This document shows positions 1 to 6,429 of a stretch of 7,184 bases of DNA, in pieces. A model generated the notes under the pieces. It did no database searches. It was not told where the DNA came from and saw only the letters and a list, made by a program, of their open reading frames with translations. Made by a program: the position numbers and the translations under genes. This DNA comes from Phycisphaerales bacterium. GTDB taxonomy: Bacteria > Planctomycetota > Phycisphaerae > Phycisphaerales > UBA1924. The stretch spans positions 1-7,184 of the forward strand of contig SLFH01000322.1 in NCBI GenBank assembly GCA_007124345.1, in the 5' to 3' direction. Numbering within the stretch: the first letter of the stretch is position 1; every line of letters begins with the position of its first letter.

Positions 1-3000
1 CCCTTGACCATGCTCTCGTAGATCTTCGTCCGGCCCTCGACATCGTCGCTCTTGACCGTCAGAAGTTCCTGAAGGATGTACGCGGCGCCGTACGCCTCGA
101 GCGCCCAGACCTCCATCTCGCCGAAGCGCTGCCCGCCCGTCCGCGCCTTGCCGCCCAGAGGCTGCTGGGTGATGAGGCTGTAGGGCCCCGTGGCGCGGGC
201 GTGGATCTTGTCGTCCACCAAGTGGTGCAGCTTCAGCATGTACATGTAGCCCACGCTGGTCCGCTGGTGGAACGGCTCGCCCGTGCGTCCGTCGTAGAGC
301 TGGATCTTCGCGGTCGGGGGCATCTCCGCCAGAAGCTCGCGCCAGTGCGGCGCCTCGCCCTTGGCCTCGCACTCGGCGCGACGCGTGCGCACATACTCGT
401 TCGCCTCGGCGATCGCGGCGTGGATCTCAGTCTCCGTCGCGCCGTCGAACACCGGCGTCACCGCCTGGAAGCCCAGGACCTGCGCCGCCCACCCGAGGTG
501 CAGCTCGAGGATCTGCCCGACGTTCATGCGGCTGGGCACGCCCAGCGGGTTGAGCAGGATCTCGACCGGCGTGCCGTCGTCCATGAACGGCATGTCCTCC
601 TCGGGCACGATGCGTGCGATGACGCCCTTGTTCCCGTGGCGCCCGGCCATTTTGTCGCCCACCGAGAGGTGGCGCTTGGTGGCCAGGTAGACCTTGACCA
701 TCTCGAGCACGCCCGAGGGCAGCTCGTCGCCGCGCTTCATGTGCGCGACACGACGCTGCTTCTCCTTCTCAATCGCTTCGAGCCTGGGCCAGTACGCGGC
801 GAAGACCTGCTCGGCCCCGACCCGGGTCTCCTTGGAGCCCTTGACCCACTTGAGGTCGAAGGTGCGGATCTGCTCGAGGATGACCTCGTTGATGTCGCTG
901 GCGCCCACCTTCTGGCGGGTCATCGGGTCGACCATCTCCGAGCCGATCTGCTCGTTGATCGAGGCGACCATCTCGCGGAACAGGTCGATGGCCTTCTGGT
1001 CCATCTCAAGCTGGTACTGCTCGATCTGCTTGTCGAGCTCTTTCTTCTGCGCTTCGGTGAGGTGGCCGCGGCGGGAGAACTTCCTCGCCCCGATCACCAC
1101 GCCCTCGACGCCCGCGGGGACCTCCAGCGAGTCGTTCTTCACATCCTCGCCCGCTCGCCCGAAGATCGCGTGCAGCAGCTTCTCCTCGGGCGTCAGCTCG
1201 GTCTTGCTCTTGGGGCTGACCTTGCCGACGAGGATGTCGCCCGGGCCCACGCGGGCGCCGATGCGGATGATCCCGTTGTCGTCGAGGTTGCGGAGCATCT
1301 TCTCCGAGACATTCGGGATGTCGCGGGTGAACTCCTCGCGCCCGAGCTTGGTCTCGCGGATCTCCACATCGAAGGCGTCGATGTGGATCGAGGTGAAGAC
1401 ATCGTCCTTGACCAGCCGCTCGCTGATGACGATCGCGTCCTCGAAGTTGTAACCGTCGAAGGTGTTGAACGCGACGAGCACGTTCTTGCCGATCGCCAGT
1501 TCCCCGTCCTTCGTTGCGGCGCCGTCGGCGATCACATCGCCCGTTTCGACCTCGTCGCCGGGGCGGACCACCGGCTTCTGGTTCATGCAGGTCCGCTCGT
1601 TGAGGCCGACGAACTTGCGAAGCACATACTCATCGGCGTTGTCGATGATGATGCGCTCCGCGTCGACGAAGGTGATCGTCCCTCCGCGACGGGCGCGGAC
1701 CACCATGCCCGAGTTCACGCCGACGGGAAGCTCCATCCCCGTCGCGATGCTGGGCGGGTCGACCTTGATCAGCGGCACCGCCTGGCGCTGCATGTTCGAG
1801 CCCATCAGGGCGCGGTTGGCGTCGTCGTGCTCAAGGAAGGGGATCAACGCCGCCGACACGCCCACGATCTGCTTGGGCGAGATGTCGACATACTTCACCT
1901 CGCGCGAGTTGACCTCGGTCAGCTCGCCCGAGACGCGGGCGAGGATCATGCCCTCTTTCAGATCGCCCTTCATGTCCAATGAGTCGGCGGGGGCGAGGAC
2001 TTCCTGCATTTCCTCGTCGGCGCGGAGGTGGACCACCTCGCCGGTGAGCTTGCCCTTGGAGGCGAGCCGGTAGGGCGTGCGCAGGAACCCGTACTCGTCG
2101 ATCGACGAGAAGATGCCCATGCGGCTGATGAGGCCGATGTTGGTGCCCTCGGGCGTCTCGATCGGGCAGATGCGCCCGTAGTGGGAGATGTGGACATCTC
2201 GCACCTCGAAGCCCGCACGCTTGCGGTTCAGCCCGCCCGGGCCCAGGGCCGAGAGGCACCGCTCGTGCACCAGCGTGCTCAGCGGGTTGGTCTGGTCGAC
2301 CACCTGGCTCAGCTCGCTCCGACCGAAGAAAAAGTCGATCGCAGAGCTGACGCTCTTGGAGTTGACCAGGTCGGCGATCTTGGTGATCTCGTCGGGCTCC
2401 TTGACGCTCATCCGCTCCTGCACGGTGCGCTTGAGCTTCAGGAAACCCTTGCGCAGCTCGTCGACCGCCAGCTCGTCGAGCGTGCGGAGGCGACGGTTGC
2501 CCAGGTGGTCGATGTCGTCGATCTGCGCGACCGAACGACCCGTCTCGGGGTCGACGCGGTTGGAGCGCAGGTCCAGCACGTACCGGATGACCTCAAGGAA
2601 GTCGCCGGCGGTGATGAACATCAGGTCCTCGGGCGTCTGCGTCCCGAACTTGCGGTTGATGCGGAACCGGCCCACACGCCCCAGGCGGTAGCGGTTCTCG
2701 TCGTAGAACTTCTCGCGGAAGAGCATCTCCGCCTTCTCGACCTGCGGCGGGTTGCCCGGACGCAGCTTCGAGTACACCTTCAGCAGCGCCCACTCGTAAT
2801 CGTGGTCGACCTCGAAGCCCTCGCGGCGCTCCTCGGCGATCGTGTTGAGGATCAACGAGTCCTGCGGGTTCTGCACCACGCGGACGGTCTTGAGCGAGCT
2901 CTCGGCGATCGCCGCGGCCCCCTCCTCGCCGATCTGACGACCGACATGGATCAACTCTTCGCCGCTCTCGGTGTCGATGATCGTCGAGGCGGCGTAGTGC

Positions 3001-3797
3001 TCAGGACGCACCTTCGAGGCCGGGATCTCGTTGATCTCGTAGAACACGCCGAGGATCGCGTCGGTCGTCGCTGCGGGGGCGGCGTGCGCCGCAGCCGCCT
3101 TGATCACCTCGGGCGTCGGCTCCTCGCCGGCCGGGGTGTGCTCGCCGATATACGCGTCTTTCTCAGAGAGGAACGCGAGGCAGCGCAGGAAGGTCGACGC
3201 CGCCAGCTTGGCGGACTGATCGATCCGCATCGCCAGGGCATCTTTCTTGTTGACCTCCATCTCGATCCACGACCCCCGCTCGGGGATAATGCGGGCCGAG
3301 TGCAGCGGGCGGTCGCCCTCGCTGGAGACGATCGAGAAGTCCACGCCGGGCGAGCGGTGGAGCTGGCTGACGATCACGCGCTCGGCGCCGTTCACGATGA
3401 ACTCGCCGCCGCCGATCATCACCGGGAACTCGCCCAGATAGACTTCTTCTTCGGGGAGGTCGGGGTGGTTTTCCCGGCGCAGTCGGAGGCCCACGCGGAA
3501 CGGGTGCGCGAAGGTGAGCCTGAGCTCACGGCACTCGTCGGGCGTGTAGCGGGGCTCCTCCAGGTCGTAGTGGAGGTACTCCAGCTGCATCTTCCCGTCG
3601 TAGCTCTCGATCGGGAAAATCTCATGCATCAAGGATTCGAGACCGATGTTCCGGTCTCGTTCCTTGGGGCCCTTGCCCATCTGGAGGAACCGCTCGTACG
3701 ACTCGGCCTGGACCCGGGTCAAATCCGGGACATCCAGTGCGTCGCCGCGCTTGGTGAAATCTCGAAGGACGCGCTTGCGCATGGTGGTCGCTGGCAT
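1..3797 (-). CDS. rpoB: DNA-directed RNA polymerase subunit beta (3' end cut by window edge)
   Basis: Beta subunit of RNA polymerase, which forms half of the catalytic cleft and the rifampicin pocket. The frame is open from the ATG at 3797 to the left edge (1265 full codons) with no frameshift. Family landmarks in order: the rifampicin-region segment LSQVVDQTNPLS (from residue 496) followed by SALGPGGL; CPIETPEGTNIGL; NFED at 784-787 (E786/D787 match E. coli E813/D814); DKMAGRHGNKG at 1048-1058, whose K1049 and K1057 match E. coli K1065/K1073; and the C-terminal WALEAYGAA at 1231-1239. About 30 residues are missing beyond the edge. The start is favoured by GAGGGAG at 3801-3807, with GAGG 6 nt before the ATG; a second in-frame ATG at 3782 and an upstream in-frame GTG are less likely. 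It lies 251 nt after rplL and has its own candidate promoter and structured leader. Residue 514 is Cys where E. coli has Arg529, a known rifampicin-resistance position. Confidence 0.99.
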   Translation of the reverse strand, partial: MPATTMRKRVLRDFTKRGDALDVPDLTRVQAESYERFLQMGKGPKERDRNIGLESLMHEIFPIESYDGKMQLEYLHYDLEEPRYTPDECRELRLTFAHPFRVGLRLRRENHPDLPEEEVYLGEFPVMIGGGEFIVNGAERVIVSQLHRSPGVDFSIVSSEGDRPLHSARIIPERGSWIEMEVNKKDALAMRIDQSAKLAASTFLRCLAFLSEKDAYIGEHTPAGEEPTPEVIKAAAAHAAPAATTDAILGVFYEINEIPASKVRPEHYAASTIIDTESGEELIHVGRQIGEEGAAAIAESSLKTVRVVQNPQDSLILNTIAEERREGFEVDHDYEWALLKVYSKLRPGNPPQVEKAEMLFREKFYDENRYRLGRVGRFRINRKFGTQTPEDLMFITAGDFLEVIRYVLDLRSNRVDPETGRSVAQIDDIDHLGNRRLRTLDELAVDELRKGFLKLKRTVQERMSVKEPDEITKIADLVNSKSVSSAIDFFFGRSELSQVVDQTNPLSTLVHERCLSALGPGGLNRKRAGFEVRDVHISHYGRICPIETPEGTNIGLISRMGIFSSIDEYGFLRTPYRLASKGKLTGEVVHLRADEEMQEVLAPADSLDMKGDLKEGMILARVSGELTEVNSREVKYVDISPKQIVGVSAALIPFLEHDDANRALMGSNMQRQAVPLIKVDPPSIATGMELPVGVNSGMVVRARRGGTITFVDAERIIIDNADEYVLRKFVGLNERTCMNQKPVVRPGDEVETGDVIADGAATKDGELAIGKNVLVAFNTFDGYNFEDAIVISERLVKDDVFTSIHIDAFDVEIRETKLGREEFTRDIPNVSEKMLRNLDDNGIIRIGARVGPGDILVGKVSPKSKTELTPEEKLLHAIFGRAGEDVKNDSLEVPAGVEGVVIGARKFSRRGHLTEAQKKELDKQIEQYQLEMDQKAIDLFREMVASINEQIGSEMVDPMTRQKVGASDINEVILEQIRTFDLKWVKGSKETRVGAEQVFAAYWPRLEAIEKEKQRRVAHMKRGDELPSGVLEMVKVYLATKRHLSVGDKMAGRHGNKGVIARIVPEEDMPFMDDGTPVEILLNPLGVPSRMNVGQILELHLGWAAQVLGFQAVTPVFDGATETEIHAAIAEANEYVRTRRAECEAKGEAPHWRELLAEMPPTAKIQLYDGRTGEPFHQRTSVGYMYMLKLHHLVDDKIHARATGPYSLITQQPLGGKARTGGQRFGEMEVWALEAYGAAYILQELLTVKSDDVEGRTKIYESMVK

Positions 3798-3925
3798 CGG
3801 CTCCCTCACGCTCGATGAAAACGCACGACAACGGACCGACCGCCCCCTGGTGGGCGTTCGCCGTCGTCGTGGTTCACTTGGTGTGTTTCTGTACTGCCGT
3901 CACCCGTCTTGTCGCCGAACCTTGT
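3798..3925 (-). other. Predicted 5' leader of rpoB
   Basis: Stretch between the candidate rpoB promoter and the rpoB ATG, roughly 120 nt if transcription starts about 7 nt after the -10 box. It contains the 11-bp stem at 3824-3871 and ends with the rpoB ribosome binding site GAGGGAG at 3801-3807. No convincing small gene is seen in it. Its extent depends on the predicted promoter, which is unproven. Confidence 0.45.
3824..3871 (-). promoter_or_regulatory. Two-tier stem-loop in the rpoB leader
   Basis: On the minus-strand RNA, CACGACGACGG (3871-3861) pairs with CCGTTGTCGTG (3834-3824) over 11 bp, with one G-U wobble. Inside it CGCCC and GGGCG (3852-3856 with 3841-3845) make a 5-bp stem with a 6-nt loop. 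The wobble pair becomes a C-A mismatch on the opposite strand, so the structure favours minus-strand RNA. It ends 26 nt before the rpoB ATG. Possible roles are RNase III processing, transcript stability or translational control; the sequence does not decide between them. Confidence 0.5.
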
Positions 3926-3954
3926 AGGGTAACCGCCCGACTTCGTACCGTCAA
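3926..3954 (-). promoter_or_regulatory. Candidate sigma70-type promoter for rpoB
   Basis: The minus strand reads TTGACG (3954-3949), a 17-nt spacer, then TACCCT (3931-3926). The -35 box matches the TTGACA consensus at 5 of 6 positions. The -10 box keeps the T, A and final T that matter most, but is otherwise poor. It sits just downstream of the strong hairpin at 3983-4012, so it could let rpoB be transcribed after partial termination. The element is predicted from sequence only. Confidence 0.45.
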
Positions 3955-3976
3955 GTGCCCCCGGCCCGAGCCCGGA

Positions 3977-4012
3977 GGGAAAGCGGCGGCGACCGTTTCC
4001 GGCCGCCCCCGC
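3977..4012 (-). terminator. Strong GAAA-capped hairpin after rplL: attenuator or processing site
   Basis: The minus-strand RNA forms GGCGGCCG (4007-4000), loop GAAA (3999-3996) and CGGTCGCC (3995-3988). That is 8 bp with one G-U wobble and a GNRA tetraloop. After one G-G mismatch, a further 4 bp (GCGG 4012-4009 with CCGC 3986-3983) extend the stem. It is followed by TTTCCC (3982-3977), which is too short a T-run for a full intrinsic terminator, so partial termination or RNase cleavage is more plausible. E. coli is known to have both a partial terminator and an RNase III site between rplL and rpoB, which fits this position. Confidence 0.55.
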
Positions 4013-4048
4013 GGATGGATCGTTCCACAGAAGACCCAATCAAATCGC

Positions 4049-4453
4049 TTACTTGAGCTCGACCTCGGCCCCGACTTCCTCGAACTTCTTCTTGAGAGCC
4101 TCGGCCTCTTCCTTCGACAGGCCTTCCTTGATCTTGCTCGGCACGCCGTCGACCAGGTCCTTGGCCTCCTTCAGGCCCAGGCCCGTCGCCTCGCGCACGA
4201 CCTTGATCACCTTGATCTTCTCGCCCTGGGTCTTCAGGACCACATCGAACTCGGTCTGCTCCTCGACCGCGGCGGCGCCGCCCGCGTCGGCAGCGGCGGC
4301 CATCATGACACCGCCGCCCGCGGCGGCCTCGATGCCGTAGGTGTCCTTCATGTAGTCACCCAGCTCGACGGCCTCCTTGAGGGTCAGGCCCGCCAGCTCG
4401 TCGCCGAGTTTGCTGATCTTTTCGCTGAAAGTCTTTGTCGCTTCGTCGGACAT
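4049..4453 (-). CDS. rplL: 50S ribosomal protein L7/L12
   Basis: Flexible stalk protein of the 50S subunit. Dimers bind the C-terminal helix of L10 and recruit translational GTPases. The product is 134 aa, slightly longer than the usual 120-130. An N-terminal dimerisation/L10-binding domain spans about residues 1-42 (TLKEAVELGDYMKDTYGI at 24-41). An Ala/Gly-rich hinge at about 43-63 follows. The globular C-terminal domain at about 68-134 carries the hallmark KVIKVVREATGLGLKEAKDL at 81-100, the factor-binding helices. The ATG at 4453 is chosen because GGAG at 4462-4465 lies 8 nt upstream and the family N-terminus begins there; an in-frame upstream extension has no family similarity. It follows rplJ after an unusually long 166-nt spacer and precedes rpoB. 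Confidence 0.99.
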   Translation of the reverse strand: MSDEATKTFSEKISKLGDELAGLTLKEAVELGDYMKDTYGIEAAAGGGVMMAAAADAGGAAAVEEQTEFDVVLKTQGEKIKVIKVVREATGLGLKEAKDLVDGVPSKIKEGLSKEEAEALKKKFEEVGAEVELK

Positions 4454-4517
4454 GGTTCGTTCTCCAAACGCTGTGCCCACGCCCGAAAGCGGAGGCGGAC
4501 TCGTTCTCCCGAGAGGG

Positions 4518-4532
4518 GCCGAACCATTCGGC
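4518..4532 (-). other. Small perfect hairpin in the rplJ-rplL spacer
   Basis: GCCGAA and TTCGGC form a perfect 6-bp stem with a 3-nt loop (TGG on the minus strand), 65 nt before the rplL ATG. No T-run follows, so it is not a terminator. The surrounding 166-nt spacer (4454-4619) otherwise shows only a weak 5-bp stem at 4586-4602 and the rplL ribosome binding site. The hairpin could shape or stabilise the rplL leader, but no function can be assigned. Confidence 0.35.
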
Positions 4533-4619
4533 TCTTTCACCCCCCGACGCGCTGGGCGCCGGTTGTATCAGGGGCCAGTCGGCAGACACGGGTTGCTCGT
4601 GTGTGCTCCGAGGCCGGCC

Positions 4620-5165
4620 TCAGCCGACCTTGGCGATTGCTTCGCCCTTCTCCAGCTTGTCCTCGATCGCCTTGACGATGCCGGCGAGCGACGCGCCCGG
4701 GCCCTTGACCGAAGCCATCAGCTTGCGGGCCGGGCCGAGGATCAACGCCACGTCCTGGGCGATCGCCTCGTCGCGGGTCGGGAACTTGCTCAGACGCTCG
4801 ACGCCGTCCTTGCCCTCGAAGAGCTCGCCGTCGAGCACCGCGCCCTTGAGCTCAAGGTCGGGGAACTCCTTGACGAGTTCGACGATCTCGCGGGCGACCT
4901 CGACAACGGTCTCGCCGCCGTAGGCCAGCGCGCTCGCCCCGGACAGAACCGGCGACAGCGCGTCGAGTGAGGACTCGCGGAAGGCCTGCTTGGCCAGCGC
5001 GTTGCGCACGATCGTGATGCGGATGTCCTTCTTCGCCAGACCGGCCCGGATCCGGTTCGTGTCGTTGGCGTCGATTCCCCGCAGCCCGATCACCATGACA
5101 TCCTCGCGCCCGCCGAGGCGGTCGAGGTACTCACGCATCATGATTTCTTTCACCGGTTTGGACAT
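4620..5165 (-). CDS. rplJ: 50S ribosomal protein L10
   Basis: Base of the L7/L12 stalk: it binds 23S rRNA next to L11 and carries L7/L12 dimers on its C-terminal helix. The product is 181 aa, a normal length. The N-terminal rRNA-binding domain begins MSKPVKEIMMREYLDRL and includes VRNALAKQAF at 53-62. KGAVLDGELF at 107-116 and FPTRDEAIAQ at 128-137 are typical of the family. The predicted L7/L12-binding helix is at about 157-177. The ATG at 5165 has AGGAG (5173-5177) 7 nt upstream. The gene starts only 34 nt after rplA, and its start lies in a nested RNA structure (5152-5199), pointing to coupling with rplA translation. That gap leaves no room for a classical L10 leader RNA directly upstream. 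Confidence 0.99.
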   Translation of the reverse strand: MSKPVKEIMMREYLDRLGGREDVMVIGLRGIDANDTNRIRAGLAKKDIRITIVRNALAKQAFRESSLDALSPVLSGASALAYGGETVVEVAREIVELVKEFPDLELKGAVLDGELFEGKDGVERLSKFPTRDEAIAQDVALILGPARKLMASVKGPGASLAGIVKAIEDKLEKGEAIAKVG

Positions 5166-5199
5166 CGGTCCGCTCCTGCTTTCTTGCTCTTAAACCGGC
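5152..5199 (-). promoter_or_regulatory. Nested RNA structure enclosing the rplJ start (translational coupling candidate)
   Basis: On the minus-strand RNA, GCCGGTTT (5199-5192), which starts right after the rplA stop codon, can pair with AAACCGGT (5159-5152), codons 3-5 of rplJ. This gives 8 bp including one terminal G-U. Inside the 32-nt loop, GGAC (5171-5168) pairs with GTCC (5163-5160) around a CGAT loop. The inner stem holds the start codon, abuts the outer helix and lies next to the AGGAG ribosome binding site. A ribosome finishing rplA would cover the 5' arm and could open the structure. This is an inference from pairing only. Confidence 0.45.
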
Positions 5200-5895
5200 T
5201 CAGGCGACGACGGCCTCGGCGTGCTTGACCTGAACGCCCGGCGTCATCGTCCCGCTGACGGAGATCTTCTTGATGTACACGCCCTTCGCGGTGCTCGGGC
5301 GGGCCTTCTCGATCGTCGACACAAAGTGCTTGTAGTTCTCCTCGAGGTCCTCAGAGGGGAACGACATCTTGCCCAGGATCGCGTGGACATTGCCGCCGTT
5401 GTCGGTCCGGTACTCGACCTTGCCGGCCGCGTACTCCTTCACGGCGCCCTGCACGTCCTTGGTGACCGTCCCCGCCTTGGGCGAGGGCATCAGACCGCGC
5501 GGGCCGAGCACCTTGCCGAGCTTGGAGATCACACGCATCATCTCGGGCGAGGCGACGGCGACATCGAAGTCCATCCACCCCTTCTCGATCTTGCTGACCA
5601 GGTCCTCCCCGCCCGCCTCGATCGCCCCGGCCTCCTTGGCCGCGCCGATCTGGTCGTCCGAGCAGAACGCCACCACCCGCTTGCTCTTGCCGATGCCCTT
5701 GGGCAGGCTCACCGAGCCTCGGATGATCTGGTCCGCCTGCTTCGGGTCCACCCCAAGGTGCATGCAGATCTCGACCGTCTGGTCGAACTTGGGCGCCTTG
5801 AACTTCTTGAGCAACTCGAACGCCTTGCGCGGCTCGACCGCCTCATCCGTCCAGAGCGCCAGGTTGTCTTTCCGCTTGCGTGAAACGCGTGCCAT
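5200..5895 (-). CDS. rplA: 50S ribosomal protein L1
   Basis: L1-stalk protein that binds 23S rRNA near the E site and helps release deacylated tRNA. In many bacteria it also represses its own operon by binding the mRNA. The product is 231 aa, the usual length. The second domain carries the family signature LGKVLGPRGLMPSPKAGTVT at 126-145. The returning first domain ends with the RNA-contact strand SGTMTPGV at 214-221, where most homologues I recall read TMGPG; residue 218 is Thr in place of that Gly. The ATG at 5895 follows the rplK stop after only 3 nt, and GGAGGG (5903-5908) within the end of rplK lies 7 nt upstream. The two genes are therefore almost certainly translationally coupled. Confidence 0.99.
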   Translation of the reverse strand: MARVSRKRKDNLALWTDEAVEPRKAFELLKKFKAPKFDQTVEICMHLGVDPKQADQIIRGSVSLPKGIGKSKRVVAFCSDDQIGAAKEAGAIEAGGEDLVSKIEKGWMDFDVAVASPEMMRVISKLGKVLGPRGLMPSPKAGTVTKDVQGAVKEYAAGKVEYRTDNGGNVHAILGKMSFPSEDLEENYKHFVSTIEKARPSTAKGVYIKKISVSGTMTPGVQVKHAEAVVA

Positions 5896-5898
5896 CGG

Positions 5899-6327
5899 TT
5901 AGCCCTCCACCGTCACGCCCATCGAGCGTGCCGTCCCCTCGATCACACGCATCGCAGACTCGACCGAACTCGAGTTCAGGTCGGCCATCTTCTCTTCTGC
6001 GATCTTGCGGACCTGGTCCTGCGTGATCTTGCCGACCTTGTTCTTGTTCGGCTCGCCCGAGCCCTTGTCCACGCCCGCGGCCTCCTTGATGAGCACCGAG
6101 GCCGGCGACGACTTCACCTCGAACTCGAACGAGCGGTCGGAATAGGCCCGCACGATGCAGCCTACGACCTTCCCGTTCAGGCTCCCAGTCGCCGCGTTGA
6201 ACTGCTGGATGAACTGCCCGGGGTTGACACCCTTGGCGCCCAGAACAGGACCCAGAGGGGGCGCAGGCGTCGCCTGCCCGCCCGGGGCCATGATTTTGAA
6301 TTCGTGTACGAGCTCGCGCTTCGCCAT
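5899..6327 (-). CDS. rplK: 50S ribosomal protein L11
   Basis: Protein of the GTPase-associated centre. It binds 23S rRNA together with L10 and takes part in factor-dependent GTP hydrolysis and the stringent response. It is also the thiostrepton-site protein. The product is 142 aa, the standard length. The N-terminal domain carries GQATPAPPLGPVLGAKGVNP at 17-36, including the paired prolines of the thiostrepton-binding face. The C-terminal rRNA-binding domain runs from about residue 73 to the end, with KVGKITQDQVRKIAEEKMAD at 97-116. The ATG at 6327 is supported by GGGAGG (6337-6342) 9 nt upstream and by the family N-terminus MAKRELVHEFKI. It is the first gene after the predicted main promoter; rplA follows 3 nt after its stop. 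Confidence 0.99.
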   Translation of the reverse strand: MAKRELVHEFKIMAPGGQATPAPPLGPVLGAKGVNPGQFIQQFNAATGSLNGKVVGCIVRAYSDRSFEFEVKSSPASVLIKEAAGVDKGSGEPNKNKVGKITQDQVRKIAEEKMADLNSSSVESAMRVIEGTARSMGVTVEG

Positions 6328-6344
6328 CTGACTCCACCTCCCAC

Positions 6345-6372
6345 CGGCCCCGGACGATCCCGGCGATGGCCG
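6345..6372 (-). promoter_or_regulatory. Bulged hairpin before the rplK ribosome binding site (possible L1 feedback site)
   Basis: The minus-strand RNA can fold as CGGCC (6372-6368), a 4-nt bulge ATCG, CCGG (6363-6360), loop GATCGT, CCGG (6353-6350), then GGCCG (6349-6345). This gives 5 + 4 bp with a one-sided bulge. It ends 2 nt before the GGGAGG ribosome binding site of rplK. L1 is known to repress the rplK-rplA mRNA in several bacteria by binding a helix with an asymmetric internal loop that mimics its rRNA site. The position and general shape fit, but I cannot show the specific L1-contact bases. Confidence 0.35.
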
Positions 6373-6429
6373 CAGGCTGACGAACACGCCCGTGGCAGGT
6401 CTCGGTGGTGCAACCGGTTCTTGTGAGTA

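Noticed and set aside
201..3818. Two long plus-strand open frames (201-1982 and 2028-3818, each near 595 codons) antisense to rpoB
   Set aside because: They are in exact codon register with rpoB on the other strand, so they stay open only because rpoB avoids TTA, CTA and TCA codons. The break at 1980-1982 is one TCA codon of rpoB. The proteins are Arg/Asp/Leu-rich with no recognisable domain.
3806..4039. 77-codon minus-strand frame filling the rplL-rpoB spacer
   Set aside because: It starts with TTG, has no ribosome binding site, has a low-complexity Gly/Arg/Pro composition and spans the hairpin, promoter and leader stem. Chance opening in GC-rich DNA is more likely.
4356..4589. 77-codon minus-strand frame starting in the rplJ-rplL spacer and running into rplL
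   Set aside because: It overlaps rplL in another frame, lacks a ribosome binding site and shows no family features.
4560..4600. Possible promoter in the rplJ-rplL spacer around GATACA
   Set aside because: No acceptable -35 box lies 16-18 nt upstream, so it is not distinguishable from chance.
5221..5902. Plus-strand frames of 220 and 177 codons antisense to rplA
   Set aside because: They are shadows of the rplA coding frame caused by codon bias; no ribosome binding site or domain is visible.
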